Source: Campylobacterales bacterium (GTDB taxonomy: Bacteria > Campylobacterota > Campylobacteria > Campylobacterales > SZUA-545). From it: a stretch of DNA of 21,536 bases. Of the stretch, positions 15,306 through 21,536 are shown piece after piece. A model generated the notes under the pieces. It was not told the origin of the DNA and did not search any database. It was given only the letters and a program-made list of their open reading frames with translations. Numbering within the stretch: the first letter of the stretch is position 1; each line of letters begins with the position of its first letter. The stretch is from contig JAOXRY010000295.1 in assembly GCA_025800305.1 (NCBI GenBank), positions 1 through 21,536 on the forward strand. Reading direction: 5' to 3'. Both the position numbers and the translations under genes were made by a program.

Positions 15306-15312
15306 CTATTAA
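15253..15312 (+). other. 19-codon ORF with strong ribosome site at the glycoside hydrolase junction
   Basis: AAGGAGAGCAACCATG gives a near-ideal ribosome site and ATG, out of frame inside the end of the phosphatase gene. The ORF reads MFRIKKILQLLKSPQKSNY and stops at a TAA whose T is also the last base of the ATT where the glycoside hydrolase frame begins. It is either a coupling leader peptide or the true N-terminus of that gene separated from it by a one-base shift near the AAAA run at 15296-15299. Confidence 0.3.
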
Positions 15313-16528
15313 ATCGCTAATTTTGTTAGCGGTTGCCTCCATAACAATATACGCTAACAGTTATATTAGAGTTTTATCCAAAACCACCCATGAACCAATC
15401 TATAATGTTCAAGTTATAACAAAAGATGGAGTTGAAACATCTGATTTTTTAGGAAAAGTCAAGATCTCTCCAGATCTTAATAACAGTGAACTTTTTATCA
15501 AATCTGCTGGATATAGACAAATTAACACAACTTTTCAAAATGGCTCTAAAATCTATCTTGAAGAGTTTACTCCAAAAGCTCTATATGTCTCTTTTTGGGC
15601 TCTTTATAGTAAAAAAAGAGTTGATGAAATTATCAATATTGTCAACACCACTGCTGTTAACTCTTTAGTTATAGATGTTAAAAACGAGTGGGGTGAACTT
15701 CAATATATAAGTCAAGTTCCTTTGGCAAAAGAGATAAAAGCCTCAAGAGGAAGAGTTGTTAAAGATCTTAAAAAAACTGTAGAAAGATTTAGAAAACTTG
15801 GCATCTATCTAATCGCAAGACACGTTGTATTTAAAGACGATAAACTGGCTAATTCAAAAGTTACTATGGCAATAAAAAAAGAAGGTATCCCTTGGAAAGG
15901 AAATGATAAATTAAGCTGGACAGACCCTTACGATACTGATGTTCATGAATATAATATAGCTATTGCAGAAGAGATCGCAAGTTTAGGTTTTGATGAAATA
16001 CAATTTGACTATATTAGATTTCCTGGGGTTGCTGGACTTGAACTTAAAAAGCTTAATATTGAGAAAAATAGGGTATCTGCGATTACAAGCTTTTTAGAAA
16101 AAGCCTATAAAAGACTTTCTAAATCTGGTGTATTAGTTTCTGCTGATGTCTTTGGTTATGCTTGTTTAAACAGTAATGACACAGGTATTGGACAAACATT
16201 AAGTGAAATGACAAAACACGTTGATGTAATTTCACCAATGCTTTATCCTAGTGGTTATGGGAAGTTTTTTCCTCATGTAGATATTGTTCCTGTTGAAGAA
16301 CCAGGAAAAACTATCTATCACTCTTTAGCAATTGCTGAAGTCAAAGATGGGATTAATCCATTAAAGTTTAGACCTTGGCTTCAAGCTTTCCAAGACTATG
16401 CACATGATAAGAGAAAATTTCAAAGAAAAGAGATAAAAGATCAAATAGCTGGAGCTGAAGAGTTTGGTAGTAGCGGATGGATGCTTTGGCACCCTTCCAG
16501 TAGATATAAGAAAGAACACATAGATTAA
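15308..16528 (+). CDS. Putative secreted glycoside hydrolase (DUF4015 type)
   Basis: About 406 residues. After a signal-like segment (KSLILLAVASITIYANS) and a short beta domain (about 20-85, VLSKTTHEPIYNVQV), the rest forms a TIM-barrel of the putative glycoside hydrolase family DUF4015: ALYVSFWALYSKKRVDEII, VIDVKNEWGEL, GIYLIARHVVFKD, then GFDEIQFDYIRFPG with likely catalytic Asp, SADVFGY, VISPMLYPSGY and WLQAFQDY. The substrate is unknown. The start is uncertain: the only canonical start is TTG 15323, which would cut off the basic end of the signal segment. ATT 15308 restores it; alternatively the gene starts at ATG 15253 and has lost frame by one base. It follows the partner-switch gene and probably shares its transcript. 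Confidence 0.82.
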   Translation: MKSLILLAVASITIYANSYIRVLSKTTHEPIYNVQVITKDGVETSDFLGKVKISPDLNNSELFIKSAGYRQINTTFQNGSKIYLEEFTPKALYVSFWALYSKKRVDEIINIVNTTAVNSLVIDVKNEWGELQYISQVPLAKEIKASRGRVVKDLKKTVERFRKLGIYLIARHVVFKDDKLANSKVTMAIKKEGIPWKGNDKLSWTDPYDTDVHEYNIAIAEEIASLGFDEIQFDYIRFPGVAGLELKKLNIEKNRVSAITSFLEKAYKRLSKSGVLVSADVFGYACLNSNDTGIGQTLSEMTKHVDVISPMLYPSGYGKFFPHVDIVPVEEPGKTIYHSLAIAEVKDGINPLKFRPWLQAFQDYAHDKRKFQRKEIKDQIAGAEEFGSSGWMLWHPSSRYKKEHID

Positions 16529-16532
16529 TTGT

Positions 16533-16538
16533 TATAAT
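16533..16538 (+). promoter_or_regulatory. Putative -10 for the 92-residue gene
   Basis: A perfect TATAAT just after the glycoside hydrolase stop, about 45 bases before the ATG at 16583. No clear -35. Confidence 0.45.
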
Positions 16539-16582
16539 CTTCTTATTAATTTATCCTTTAAACGATAATCCAAAGGTTAGCT

Positions 16583-16861
16583 ATGGAAAATCCAAAAATT
16601 AAAGCACATTTTCGAATGGAAGAGCGTTACGAAGGTCTTCAGTTAGTCTACGGACTGAATGATGAAAAACAAACAATTCTAGATGCAATTGAGAAAGTTA
16701 AAAATCAAACTGGCTTAAATCCTGATATTTTTGAAAACAACGATCCTAAACATCCAGAAAAAAGAGCTATCTATTTAGAATTTCACGATGATTATGATAG
16801 AGAAGGTGGAGAGTTTTTTGAAGAGATTTTAAAAATCCTTCATGTTGAAAAATGTAACTAG
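16583..16861 (+). CDS. Small acidic protein of unknown function
   Basis: A 92-residue cytoplasmic-type protein, rich in Glu, Asp and Lys, with no signal peptide or membrane segment. It begins MENPKIKAHFRMEERYEG; a central helix (DEKQTILDAIEKVKNQTG) is followed by RAIYLEFHDDYDREGGEFF and a last helix ending HVEKCN. I do not recognise the family. The ATG follows AAAGG by six bases and there is a good -10 upstream, so it is probably a separately transcribed real gene. The next gene begins 130 bases later with its own promoter. Confidence 0.7.
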   Translation: MENPKIKAHFRMEERYEGLQLVYGLNDEKQTILDAIEKVKNQTGLNPDIFENNDPKHPEKRAIYLEFHDDYDREGGEFFEEILKILHVEKCN

Positions 16862-16893
16862 AATTTCAAATAAATTTTAATTATATTTAAAAA

Positions 16894-16931
16894 GTTTTTC
16901 ACAAAAAAAATATAAATTTTTCGTGAAAAAC
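16894..16931. promoter_or_regulatory. Perfect 9-bp inverted repeat, candidate operator
   Basis: GTTTTTCAC (16894-16902) and GTGAAAAAC (16923-16931) are exact reverse complements 20 bases apart, so the half-sites are about 2.75 turns apart centre to centre. They end just before the -35 region of the promoter at 16934-16962. There is no T-run after the repeat, so a terminator for the upstream gene is less likely. Confidence 0.45.
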
Positions 16932-16933
16932 CC

Positions 16934-16962
16934 TTTCCAAAAAAAATTTTTTTTACTACAAT
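16934..16962 (+). promoter_or_regulatory. Promoter of the 106-residue gene with A/T tract
   Basis: TTTCCA (16934-16939), 17 bases containing an uninterrupted A-tract then T-tract, and TACAAT (16957-16962). The start would be about 20-25 bases before the ATG at 16992. The A/T tract should bend or stiffen the DNA between the two boxes. Confidence 0.5.
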
Positions 16963-16991
16963 AACACTTCAAGAAAATACGGAGTGAATTT

Positions 16992-17312
16992 ATGATCGAA
17001 ATGGTTAGTAAATCAAGACTAGATAGAGAAACTACAGAACTTTTAGAAAAAAAATACCAAAAAGTTTTTTTAACAGCTGAGGAAGTTGAGGAAGAGACAT
17101 TAGTACCTGCAAGTACAGTGCCATCAACATCTGATAAGCCTCATACATGGTTATTAAGAGATGTTGTTGAATTCTTAAATAAGCCTTTTTACAATAAAGA
17201 ATTAAATAGAATGGCTAAGCCAGAAAAAAAGAGATATATCATCTCTACAACAACTGCTACGCTAAATAAATATTGGGAAAGATCTGAAACGCCAGAACTT
17301 CTAACAGCTTAG
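16992..17312 (+). CDS. Small protein of unknown function, possibly DNA-binding
   Basis: A 106-residue basic protein. The middle, VFLTAEEVEEETLVPASTVP followed by WLLRDVVEFLNKPF (about 25-67), loosely recalls excisionase/MerR-like winged helices (an LTAEEVA helix, a turn, then W..RDV..FL), but the match is too weak to name. There is no signal peptide or membrane helix. The ATG follows GGAG by seven bases, and the gene has its own promoter with an adjacent 9-bp inverted repeat, suggesting regulated and perhaps strong expression. A hairpin follows the stop. It is a single-gene unit convergent with the zinc-ribbon gene. Confidence 0.7.
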   Translation: MIEMVSKSRLDRETTELLEKKYQKVFLTAEEVEEETLVPASTVPSTSDKPHTWLLRDVVEFLNKPFYNKELNRMAKPEKKRYIISTTTATLNKYWERSETPELLTA

Positions 17313-17319
17313 TTTTATG

Positions 17320-17340
17320 CCGAAACCTCTATGGTTTCGG
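17320..17340. terminator. Hairpin terminator between convergent genes
   Basis: CCGAAACC (17320-17327) pairs perfectly with GGTTTCGG (17333-17340) around TCTAT. The plus-strand tail TCTTATCTT is T-rich but broken, so it is a moderate terminator for the 106-residue gene; the minus side is weaker still. Confidence 0.65.
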
Positions 17341-17342
17341 TC

Positions 17343-17588
17343 TTATCTTACAAATAGAGAAATCAAATAGACAACGATAGAGAAGGCAACAACCTTAGCT
17401 AAAACGCTATCTTCATTTCTTGAAGAGTTTTTATATCTTTTTAATTTTGTTTCACAATTTGGGCACACCCCAACATCTGGTTCATTATGATAGAAGATCA
17501 CTTTAGGAATAACCTGTTCTTTGCAAGATTTACAAAGTGTTAGTTGATTAGACTTGTATTTAGTTCCAGAATGAATTGCTGCTGACAT
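17343..17588 (-). CDS. Zinc-ribbon protein with C-terminal membrane helix
   Basis: An 81-residue protein. Two cysteine pairs, LCKSC and VCPNC, about 24 residues apart, form a likely zinc ribbon; the C-terminus LAKVVAFSIVVYLISLFVR is a single membrane helix, making it a tail-anchored protein with the ribbon in the cytoplasm. I start at ATG 17588 (MSAAIHSG), preceded by AAGG. The frame stays open to a TTG at 17627 and an ATG at 17618, which would add MFRLNKKASK, so the start is uncertain. No named function. It is convergent with the 106-residue gene. Confidence 0.65.
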   Translation of the reverse strand: MSAAIHSGTKYKSNQLTLCKSCKEQVIPKVIFYHNEPDVGVCPNCETKLKRYKNSSRNEDSVLAKVVAFSIVVYLISLFVR

Positions 17589-17729
17589 TTTACTTGCCTT
17601 TTTGTTTAACCTAAACATAAAAAGCAATACCCATTCCTAATTTTTCCAATTAAATCCCCAACATTTTGCTAGGGAAATGATAGTGTAATTTAGGTAAAAT
17701 ACACGACATATAATTTAAAGGTTTTATGA

Positions 17730-17855
17730 GTGGAATTAATACTTCCTAAACAGAAATTTTTTAACGTTTTTGTTAACGAAATAAAGCACCAAGGGTGCGA
17801 GGGCACTCTGTCGAAGAGTCCTTTTTGCGACTTTGTTCAAAAAGGAATTAAATAA
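17730..17855 (+). CDS. Possible 41-residue leader ORF overlapping the der start
   Basis: GTG 17730 has AAAGG eight bases upstream and opens 41 codons beginning VELILPKQKFFNVFVNEIKH; its TAA overlaps the der ATG as TAATG, the arrangement of coupled genes. The first 20 codons look like the neighbouring genes in base composition; the second half (HQGCEGTLSKSPFCDFVQKG) uses G+C-rich codons and coincides with RNA hairpins, so it may be a structured or repeated element rather than protein. No family recognised. Possible -10 sites upstream are TAAAAT (17695-17700) and TATAAT (17709-17714); if the second is used the ORF would lack its ribosome site. Confidence 0.35.
   Translation: MELILPKQKFFNVFVNEIKHQGCEGTLSKSPFCDFVQKGIK
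17786..17845 (+). promoter_or_regulatory. Structured der leader with ribosome site in a stem
   Basis: Three hairpins follow one another: GCACC/GGTGC (17786-17790 with 17794-17798), ACTCT/AGAGT (17805-17809 with 17815-17819), and CCTTTTTG/CAAAAAGG (17820-17827 with 17838-17845). The last stem contains the AAGG of the der ribosome site, so folding could limit der translation unless ribosomes on the leader ORF open it. Structure was derived by eye. Confidence 0.4.
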
Positions 17856-19276
17856 TGAAAAAAATAGCCCTAGTGGGAAAACCCAATGCAGGGAAAAGCT
17901 CTTTATTCAATAGATTTTTAAAGTTCCGTGACGCTATTACAAGTGACGTTGCAGGAACAACAAGAGATGTAAAAAAAAGAGAAGCACAGTTTGGAAATGA
18001 ATCTTGTGAACTTATTGATACTGGTGGTTTAGAAGATAGAAACGACATGTTTAAAGATGTAAAGAAAAAAGCCATAGAAGCTGCCACAACATCTGATATT
18101 ATTCTCTACGTAATTGATAGCAAAGTTGCACCAGATGAAGAAGATAAAAAACTATTTTACTCTTTGCAAAAAGAGGCAAAACAGATTGCACTTATTGTAA
18201 ATAAAGTGGACAATGATGCTCATAAAGATAGACTTTTTGACTTTTATGCTTTTGGAGCAGATAACTTTTTTCCAATTTCGGCTTCTCACAACAGAGGAGT
18301 TGGAGAGTTAGAGATCTGGATTGAGAATGAGTTAAGAGGAAATGCACCTGTAATCTTAGATCAAAGTGGTGATGATTTTGATAATTTCTTAGATAACTTT
18401 GACGATTCTGGTGAGCTAATTCCTGAAATGCCAGAAGAGGAAGAAGAGGATAAAGACATTAAAGTTGCCATTATTGGTAGACCAAATGTTGGAAAAAGTT
18501 CTTTACTTAATGCGTTAATTGGAGAAGAGAGATCTGTTGTAAGTCCAATTGCAGGAACAACAATTGATCCTGTTGATGAGATTATGACTTACAATAATCA
18601 ACAAATCACTTTCGTTGATACAGCAGGGATTAGAAAAAGATCTAAAATTCTTGGTATTGAAAAGCTGGGTCTAAATAGAACAGAAAAGATGCTTGAAAAA
18701 GCAGATATTGCTCTACTGACTTTAGATGTAAGTGCTCCTTTTATGGAACAAGATGAGAAGGTTGCAGGACTGATTGAAAAGTATGGTCTTGGATGTATTA
18801 TCGTTCTTAATAAATATGACATTGCCCATGATGAGTATGAAAAGTTAGAAGAGGAAATTAGACTAAAGTTTAGATTTTTAGAGTACGCACCAATTGTGAC
18901 AGTATCAGCTCTAACAAAAAAAAGAACTCATAAGCTTAATGACATGATTTTAAATGTGTATGAGAACTACACAAGAAGAGTAACAACTTCAAAATTCAAT
19001 GAGATTATTAAAAATGCGATGATTAAACACCATCCACCTGCGTACAACAAAACGAAAGCATTGAAGATCTACTACGCTACACAGTTTGAGATAAAACCAC
19101 CAAGGTTTGCCCTTGTTTGCAACTACCCTAAAGGTTTCCACTTTAGCTACCTTAGATATTTGAAGAATCAGATTAGAGAAGCTATTGATTTTGAAGGTAC
19201 TCCAGTTGTACTGATTCCAAGGCAAAAAGGTGGAACTAGAAATGCTGATGAAGCTAATGATGAAAACATTATTTAA
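17855..19276 (+). CDS. der: Ribosome assembly GTPase Der (EngA)
   Basis: Essential double GTPase needed for 50S ribosomal subunit maturation. The 473-residue protein has two G domains in tandem. Domain 1: P-loop GKPNAGKSS (8-16), DVAGTTRD (31-38), DTGG (55-58), NKVD (116-119), SAS (142-144). Domain 2: GRPNVGKSS (208-216), PIAGTTIDPVD (231-241), DTAG (255-258), NKYD (319-322). A KH-like RNA-binding domain fills about 370-473. The linker between the G domains (about 168-205) is long and very acidic (PEEEEEDKD). Start ATG has AAAGGA eight bases upstream, inside a predicted hairpin. Downstream, serS follows after 123 bases on the same strand. All motifs are intact and identification is certain. 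Confidence 0.97.
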   Translation: MKKIALVGKPNAGKSSLFNRFLKFRDAITSDVAGTTRDVKKREAQFGNESCELIDTGGLEDRNDMFKDVKKKAIEAATTSDIILYVIDSKVAPDEEDKKLFYSLQKEAKQIALIVNKVDNDAHKDRLFDFYAFGADNFFPISASHNRGVGELEIWIENELRGNAPVILDQSGDDFDNFLDNFDDSGELIPEMPEEEEEDKDIKVAIIGRPNVGKSSLLNALIGEERSVVSPIAGTTIDPVDEIMTYNNQQITFVDTAGIRKRSKILGIEKLGLNRTEKMLEKADIALLTLDVSAPFMEQDEKVAGLIEKYGLGCIIVLNKYDIAHDEYEKLEEEIRLKFRFLEYAPIVTVSALTKKRTHKLNDMILNVYENYTRRVTTSKFNEIIKNAMIKHHPPAYNKTKALKIYYATQFEIKPPRFALVCNYPKGFHFSYLRYLKNQIREAIDFEGTPVVLIPRQKGGTRNADEANDENII

Positions 19277-19278
19277 GG

Positions 19279-19379
19279 ATTCTTAGCGAAGCTATAGCTT
19301 TTTGCAATTACGCTTTGCTTCATGTGAGAAGAATTAATTTTGGAAGTTGTTCCAGTGGAACTTCACAGGGACGAGGACA
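19279..19379 (+). promoter_or_regulatory. Structured der-serS intergenic region
   Basis: The 123-base gap contains a long hairpin: ATTCTT and AGCGAAGC (19279-19292) pair with GCTTTGCT (19312-19319, one G-U) and AAGAAT (19329-19334). A second hairpin pairs GAAGTT (19343-19348) with AACTTC (19359-19364). Neither has a T-run, so they look like leader or mRNA-processing structures more than terminators. AGGGACGAGGACA (19367-19379) resembles AGGGTGCGAGGGCA in the der leader (17792-17805). Confidence 0.4.
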
Positions 19380-19399
19380 AAATAAGGAGATATTAAAAC

Positions 19400-20665
19400 G
19401 TGATCGATATAAAACTTGTACAAAATGAATTTGACAAAGTATCAGAAAACCTTTCAAAAAGAGGTGTTTCTAAAAAACTTTTAGAAGAGCTTAAAAAACT
19501 ATCTTTAGATCTAAAAGCTGCAAAAAAATCTTTTGAAGAGAAAAAAGCAGAACAAAACCAACTATCAAAACAGTTTGGTGTTTATAAGAAAGAGGGAAAA
19601 GATATTGGAGAGCTTCAAGGTCAAATTGGAGCACTAAAAGAAGAAATTGGAAAAGCTAACGAAGCGCAGAACATTTTAGAGGAGGATCTGAACAAAGTTC
19701 TTTTACAGATCCCTAACCTAGTGGATGACAGCGTTCCTGTTGGTGCTGATGAAGAAGAGAATGTTGAAATTAAAAAAGTTTTAACACCTCCATCTTTTGA
19801 TTTTGAACCAAAAGCTCACTATGAAATTGGCGAGAAGTTAGGTTGGCTAAACTTTGAAAAAGGTGTAAAACTGGCAAAAAGTAGATTTACAGTTTTACAA
19901 AATGAAGCTGCTAAATTAGAAAGAGCTTTAATTAACTATATGCTTGATTTTAATAAAGCAAGAGGTTTTGATGAAGTTTGGCTTCCTGCTATTGTAAATA
20001 GAGAAGCGATGACTGCAACAGGACAACTTCCAAAGTTTGAAGAAGATCTCTACAGACTAAACGAAGAAGCAGAACTTCCAGAAAATGATCTTTTCTTAAT
20101 TCCTACAGCAGAAGTTCCTTTGGTAAATCTTTTTAGAGACGAGATCTTAAAAGAGGAAGAACTTCCAATTAAGATGACTGCTTACACTCCTTGTTTTAGA
20201 AAAGAAGCTGGGAGTGCTGGAAGAGATACAAGAGGGATGATTAGACAACATCAGTTTGATAAAGTTGAGCTGGTAACAATAGCAACTCCAGAAAAAAGCG
20301 ATAAAATCTATGAAGAGATGATAGCTTGTGCTTCAGATCTTTTAACATCTTTAGGACTTGCCCATAGACATGTACAACTTTGTACAGGAGATCTTGGATT
20401 TGGCGCAAATAAGACTACAGATCTAGAAGTTTGGATTCCATCAGAAGATAGATATAGAGAGATTAGTTCTATATCGAATGTTGGAGACTTCCAAGGTAGA
20501 CGGGCAAAAATTAGATACAAAAAAGACAAGAAAAACACTTTTGTTCATACACTAAATGGTTCAAGTTTAGCTGTAGGAAGAACACTGATTGCAATAATGG
20601 AAAACTTCCAAAATCCTGATGGAACAGTAGAAATTCCTGAAGTTTTAAAAGAGTATATAAAGTAA
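19400..20665 (+). CDS. serS: Seryl-tRNA synthetase
   Basis: Charges tRNA-Ser and tRNA-Sec with serine. The 421-residue protein begins with the tRNA-binding coiled-coil arm (about 27-105, KKLSLDLKAAKKSFEEKKAE) and continues with the class II catalytic domain: TAEVP (236-240, serine site), motif 2 FRKEAGSAGRDTRG (266-279), QFDKVE (285-290), EISSISNVGDFQGRR (354-368) and motif 3 GSSLAVGRTLIAIMEN (387-402). The usual cysteine in SSCSN is replaced by isoleucine here. Length is normal. GTG start at 19400 with AAGGAG ten bases upstream, which agrees with the family N-terminus (MIDIKLV). It follows der and precedes a TPR gene by 11 bases. Confidence 0.97.
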   Translation: MIDIKLVQNEFDKVSENLSKRGVSKKLLEELKKLSLDLKAAKKSFEEKKAEQNQLSKQFGVYKKEGKDIGELQGQIGALKEEIGKANEAQNILEEDLNKVLLQIPNLVDDSVPVGADEEENVEIKKVLTPPSFDFEPKAHYEIGEKLGWLNFEKGVKLAKSRFTVLQNEAAKLERALINYMLDFNKARGFDEVWLPAIVNREAMTATGQLPKFEEDLYRLNEEAELPENDLFLIPTAEVPLVNLFRDEILKEEELPIKMTAYTPCFRKEAGSAGRDTRGMIRQHQFDKVELVTIATPEKSDKIYEEMIACASDLLTSLGLAHRHVQLCTGDLGFGANKTTDLEVWIPSEDRYREISSISNVGDFQGRRAKIRYKKDKKNTFVHTLNGSSLAVGRTLIAIMENFQNPDGTVEIPEVLKEYIK

Positions 20666-20676
20666 GTAACAAATAG

Positions 20677-21536
20677 ATGGCAGAAGAAGAAAACCTTGAA
20701 GATCTAGAGAGTCACGATGATGGTGATGTTATCATCCTTAAAGATGGTGAAGATCTTTTTGAGGATGATGAAAATCTAGAAGAGGAGTTTAGTGAGGAGA
20801 ACAAAGAGAAACCTCTTATTCCTCCTGCTCTTATAGAATTTTTACAAAACCCAAAAGTCAAACTTGTTGGGGCTATTTTTCTTCTTTTTATTGTCATGTT
20901 TATTATTTACAAAATAACAGTTCCATCAACAGAGCCTATCAACCCTTATGAAGATGCAGAGACGATTGCTAGATCTTTAAATGAAAAAGATTTAATCGAA
21001 GAAGATCTTAGCCTAAATAGTGTAGAAAAGCTGATAGCAAAAGCTACAATTCTTTATGAAAAAGGTGAAAAACTCAAATCTTTAGATCTTTTTAACAAAA
21101 TTGCAATCTATAATGAGTCTCTTTCTTGGTATAACTTAGGTGTTGTAAAGCTAAGACAGAAAGATTATGAAAATGCGGTAACTGCTTTTGTAAAAGCTTT
21201 AAATAGTAACGAGCATAGATGTGAAAGTGCTTTGAATGCTGCCGTCTGTTCTTTAATTCTTGGAAGAAAAAGAGATTTTGACTACTACATTAAAATCGCC
21301 TATGAAAGCCTTCCAGATAGAGCAACTTCACCTTTATACTCCTATCTTTACACAGTAATTAATCACTACAAAAATAGACCTTTGCAAGTAATAGTAGGTT
21401 CTGAAAAAGAGACAACCGACAAATACAATACATATAGACATAGAGTAGCAGTAAAATCCTATCTTCTTTTGGGAGATGATAAAAATGCTATTGAACATTT
21501 AGAACTTAGTAAAACAAGAGATGATTTTTTAACCCT
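20677..21536 (+). CDS. TPR-containing inner membrane protein, cut by the window edge
   Basis: The open frame from ATG 20677 runs to the window end (286 codons, no stop). It starts with a strongly acidic cytoplasmic tail (MAEEENLEDLESHDDGD; about 45 residues), has one membrane helix (VKLVGAIFLLFIVMFIIYKI, about 61-80), and then a periplasmic part with tetratricopeptide-like helices: ATILYEKGEKLKSLDLFNKI and LSWYNLGVVKLRQKDYENAV followed by AFVKALNSNEH, the classic W-LG-Y-A pattern. Such proteins act as scaffolds; the partner is unknown. The ribosome site is weak, and with only 11 bases after serS the gene is probably co-transcribed with it. C-terminus not visible. Confidence 0.85.
   Translation, partial: MAEEENLEDLESHDDGDVIILKDGEDLFEDDENLEEEFSEENKEKPLIPPALIEFLQNPKVKLVGAIFLLFIVMFIIYKITVPSTEPINPYEDAETIARSLNEKDLIEEDLSLNSVEKLIAKATILYEKGEKLKSLDLFNKIAIYNESLSWYNLGVVKLRQKDYENAVTAFVKALNSNEHRCESALNAAVCSLILGRKRDFDYYIKIAYESLPDRATSPLYSYLYTVINHYKNRPLQVIVGSEKETTDKYNTYRHRVAVKSYLLLGDDKNAIEHLELSKTRDDFLT

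Noticed and set aside
16940..16956. Long A-run/T-run as a terminator hairpin
   Set aside because: A pure A/T stem with no loop or G-C pairs is a poor terminator, and it fits the spacer of a promoter.
17726..17749. Seven-codon ORF starting ATG 17726
   Set aside because: Too short to judge, and the overlapping GTG frame at 17730 has better ribosome-site spacing and the TAATG overlap with der.
19323..19430. Open frame starting GTG 19323 across the serS leader
   Set aside because: No ribosome site, runs out of frame into serS, and its codons look unlike the neighbouring genes.

Overview
The window looks like chromosomal DNA of a Campylobacterota bacterium (epsilonproteobacteria), most like the Sulfurimonas/Sulfurovum/Arcobacter group. 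The reasons are AT-rich DNA (about one third G+C by eye), short genes packed on both strands, a NifU/NifS iron-sulfur pair instead of an Isc operon, a short type III pantothenate kinase, LPP20/CsgG-type lipoproteins and strong AAGGAG ribosome sites. I see no rRNA, tRNA, CRISPR array, insertion sequence or prophage.

Layout. 1-2267 (-) is alaS, cut at the left edge, divergent from proC (+). Between proC and coaX, on the minus strand, lies a two-gene cassette (3123-3917): a Panacea/SocA-like protein and a small unknown protein with abutting stop and start, a candidate toxin-antitoxin-like pair. coaX follows a small conserved-looking gene. A CsgG-like lipoprotein gene (+) meets a minus operon head-on: YfgM-like, BamB-like lipoprotein, Xer-type recombinase. 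Divergent from that operon are an LPP20 lipoprotein and a larger CsgG-domain lipoprotein (+), closed by a strong bidirectional terminator. nifS-nifU (-) make the iron-sulfur assembly operon.

From 12731 a plus-strand operon encodes a STAS-like protein, a 753-residue protein joining an RsbW-like ATPase, a receiver and a SpoIIE/RsbU-like phosphatase, and a putative secreted glycoside hydrolase. The first two would supply all the classes of part in a partner-switching pathway, three of them in one chain in an unusual order; I rate this the most interesting system here. Three small genes follow: a 92-residue protein, a 106-residue protein behind a clear promoter and a 9-bp inverted repeat, and a zinc-ribbon membrane protein. 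The right end holds der, serS and a TPR membrane protein cut at the edge. der and serS each have a structured leader; the der leader also contains a possible 41-codon gene overlapping the der start.

Two signals cross gene boundaries. First, the palindrome AGATCT occurs about 55 times by hand count, several-fold above what base composition predicts, and in all three codon phases. Second, two exported proteins (BamB-like and glycoside hydrolase) lack a usable ATG, GTG or TTG at the point where their signal peptide must begin; both have ATT there, in each case overlapping a TAA stop as ATTAA.
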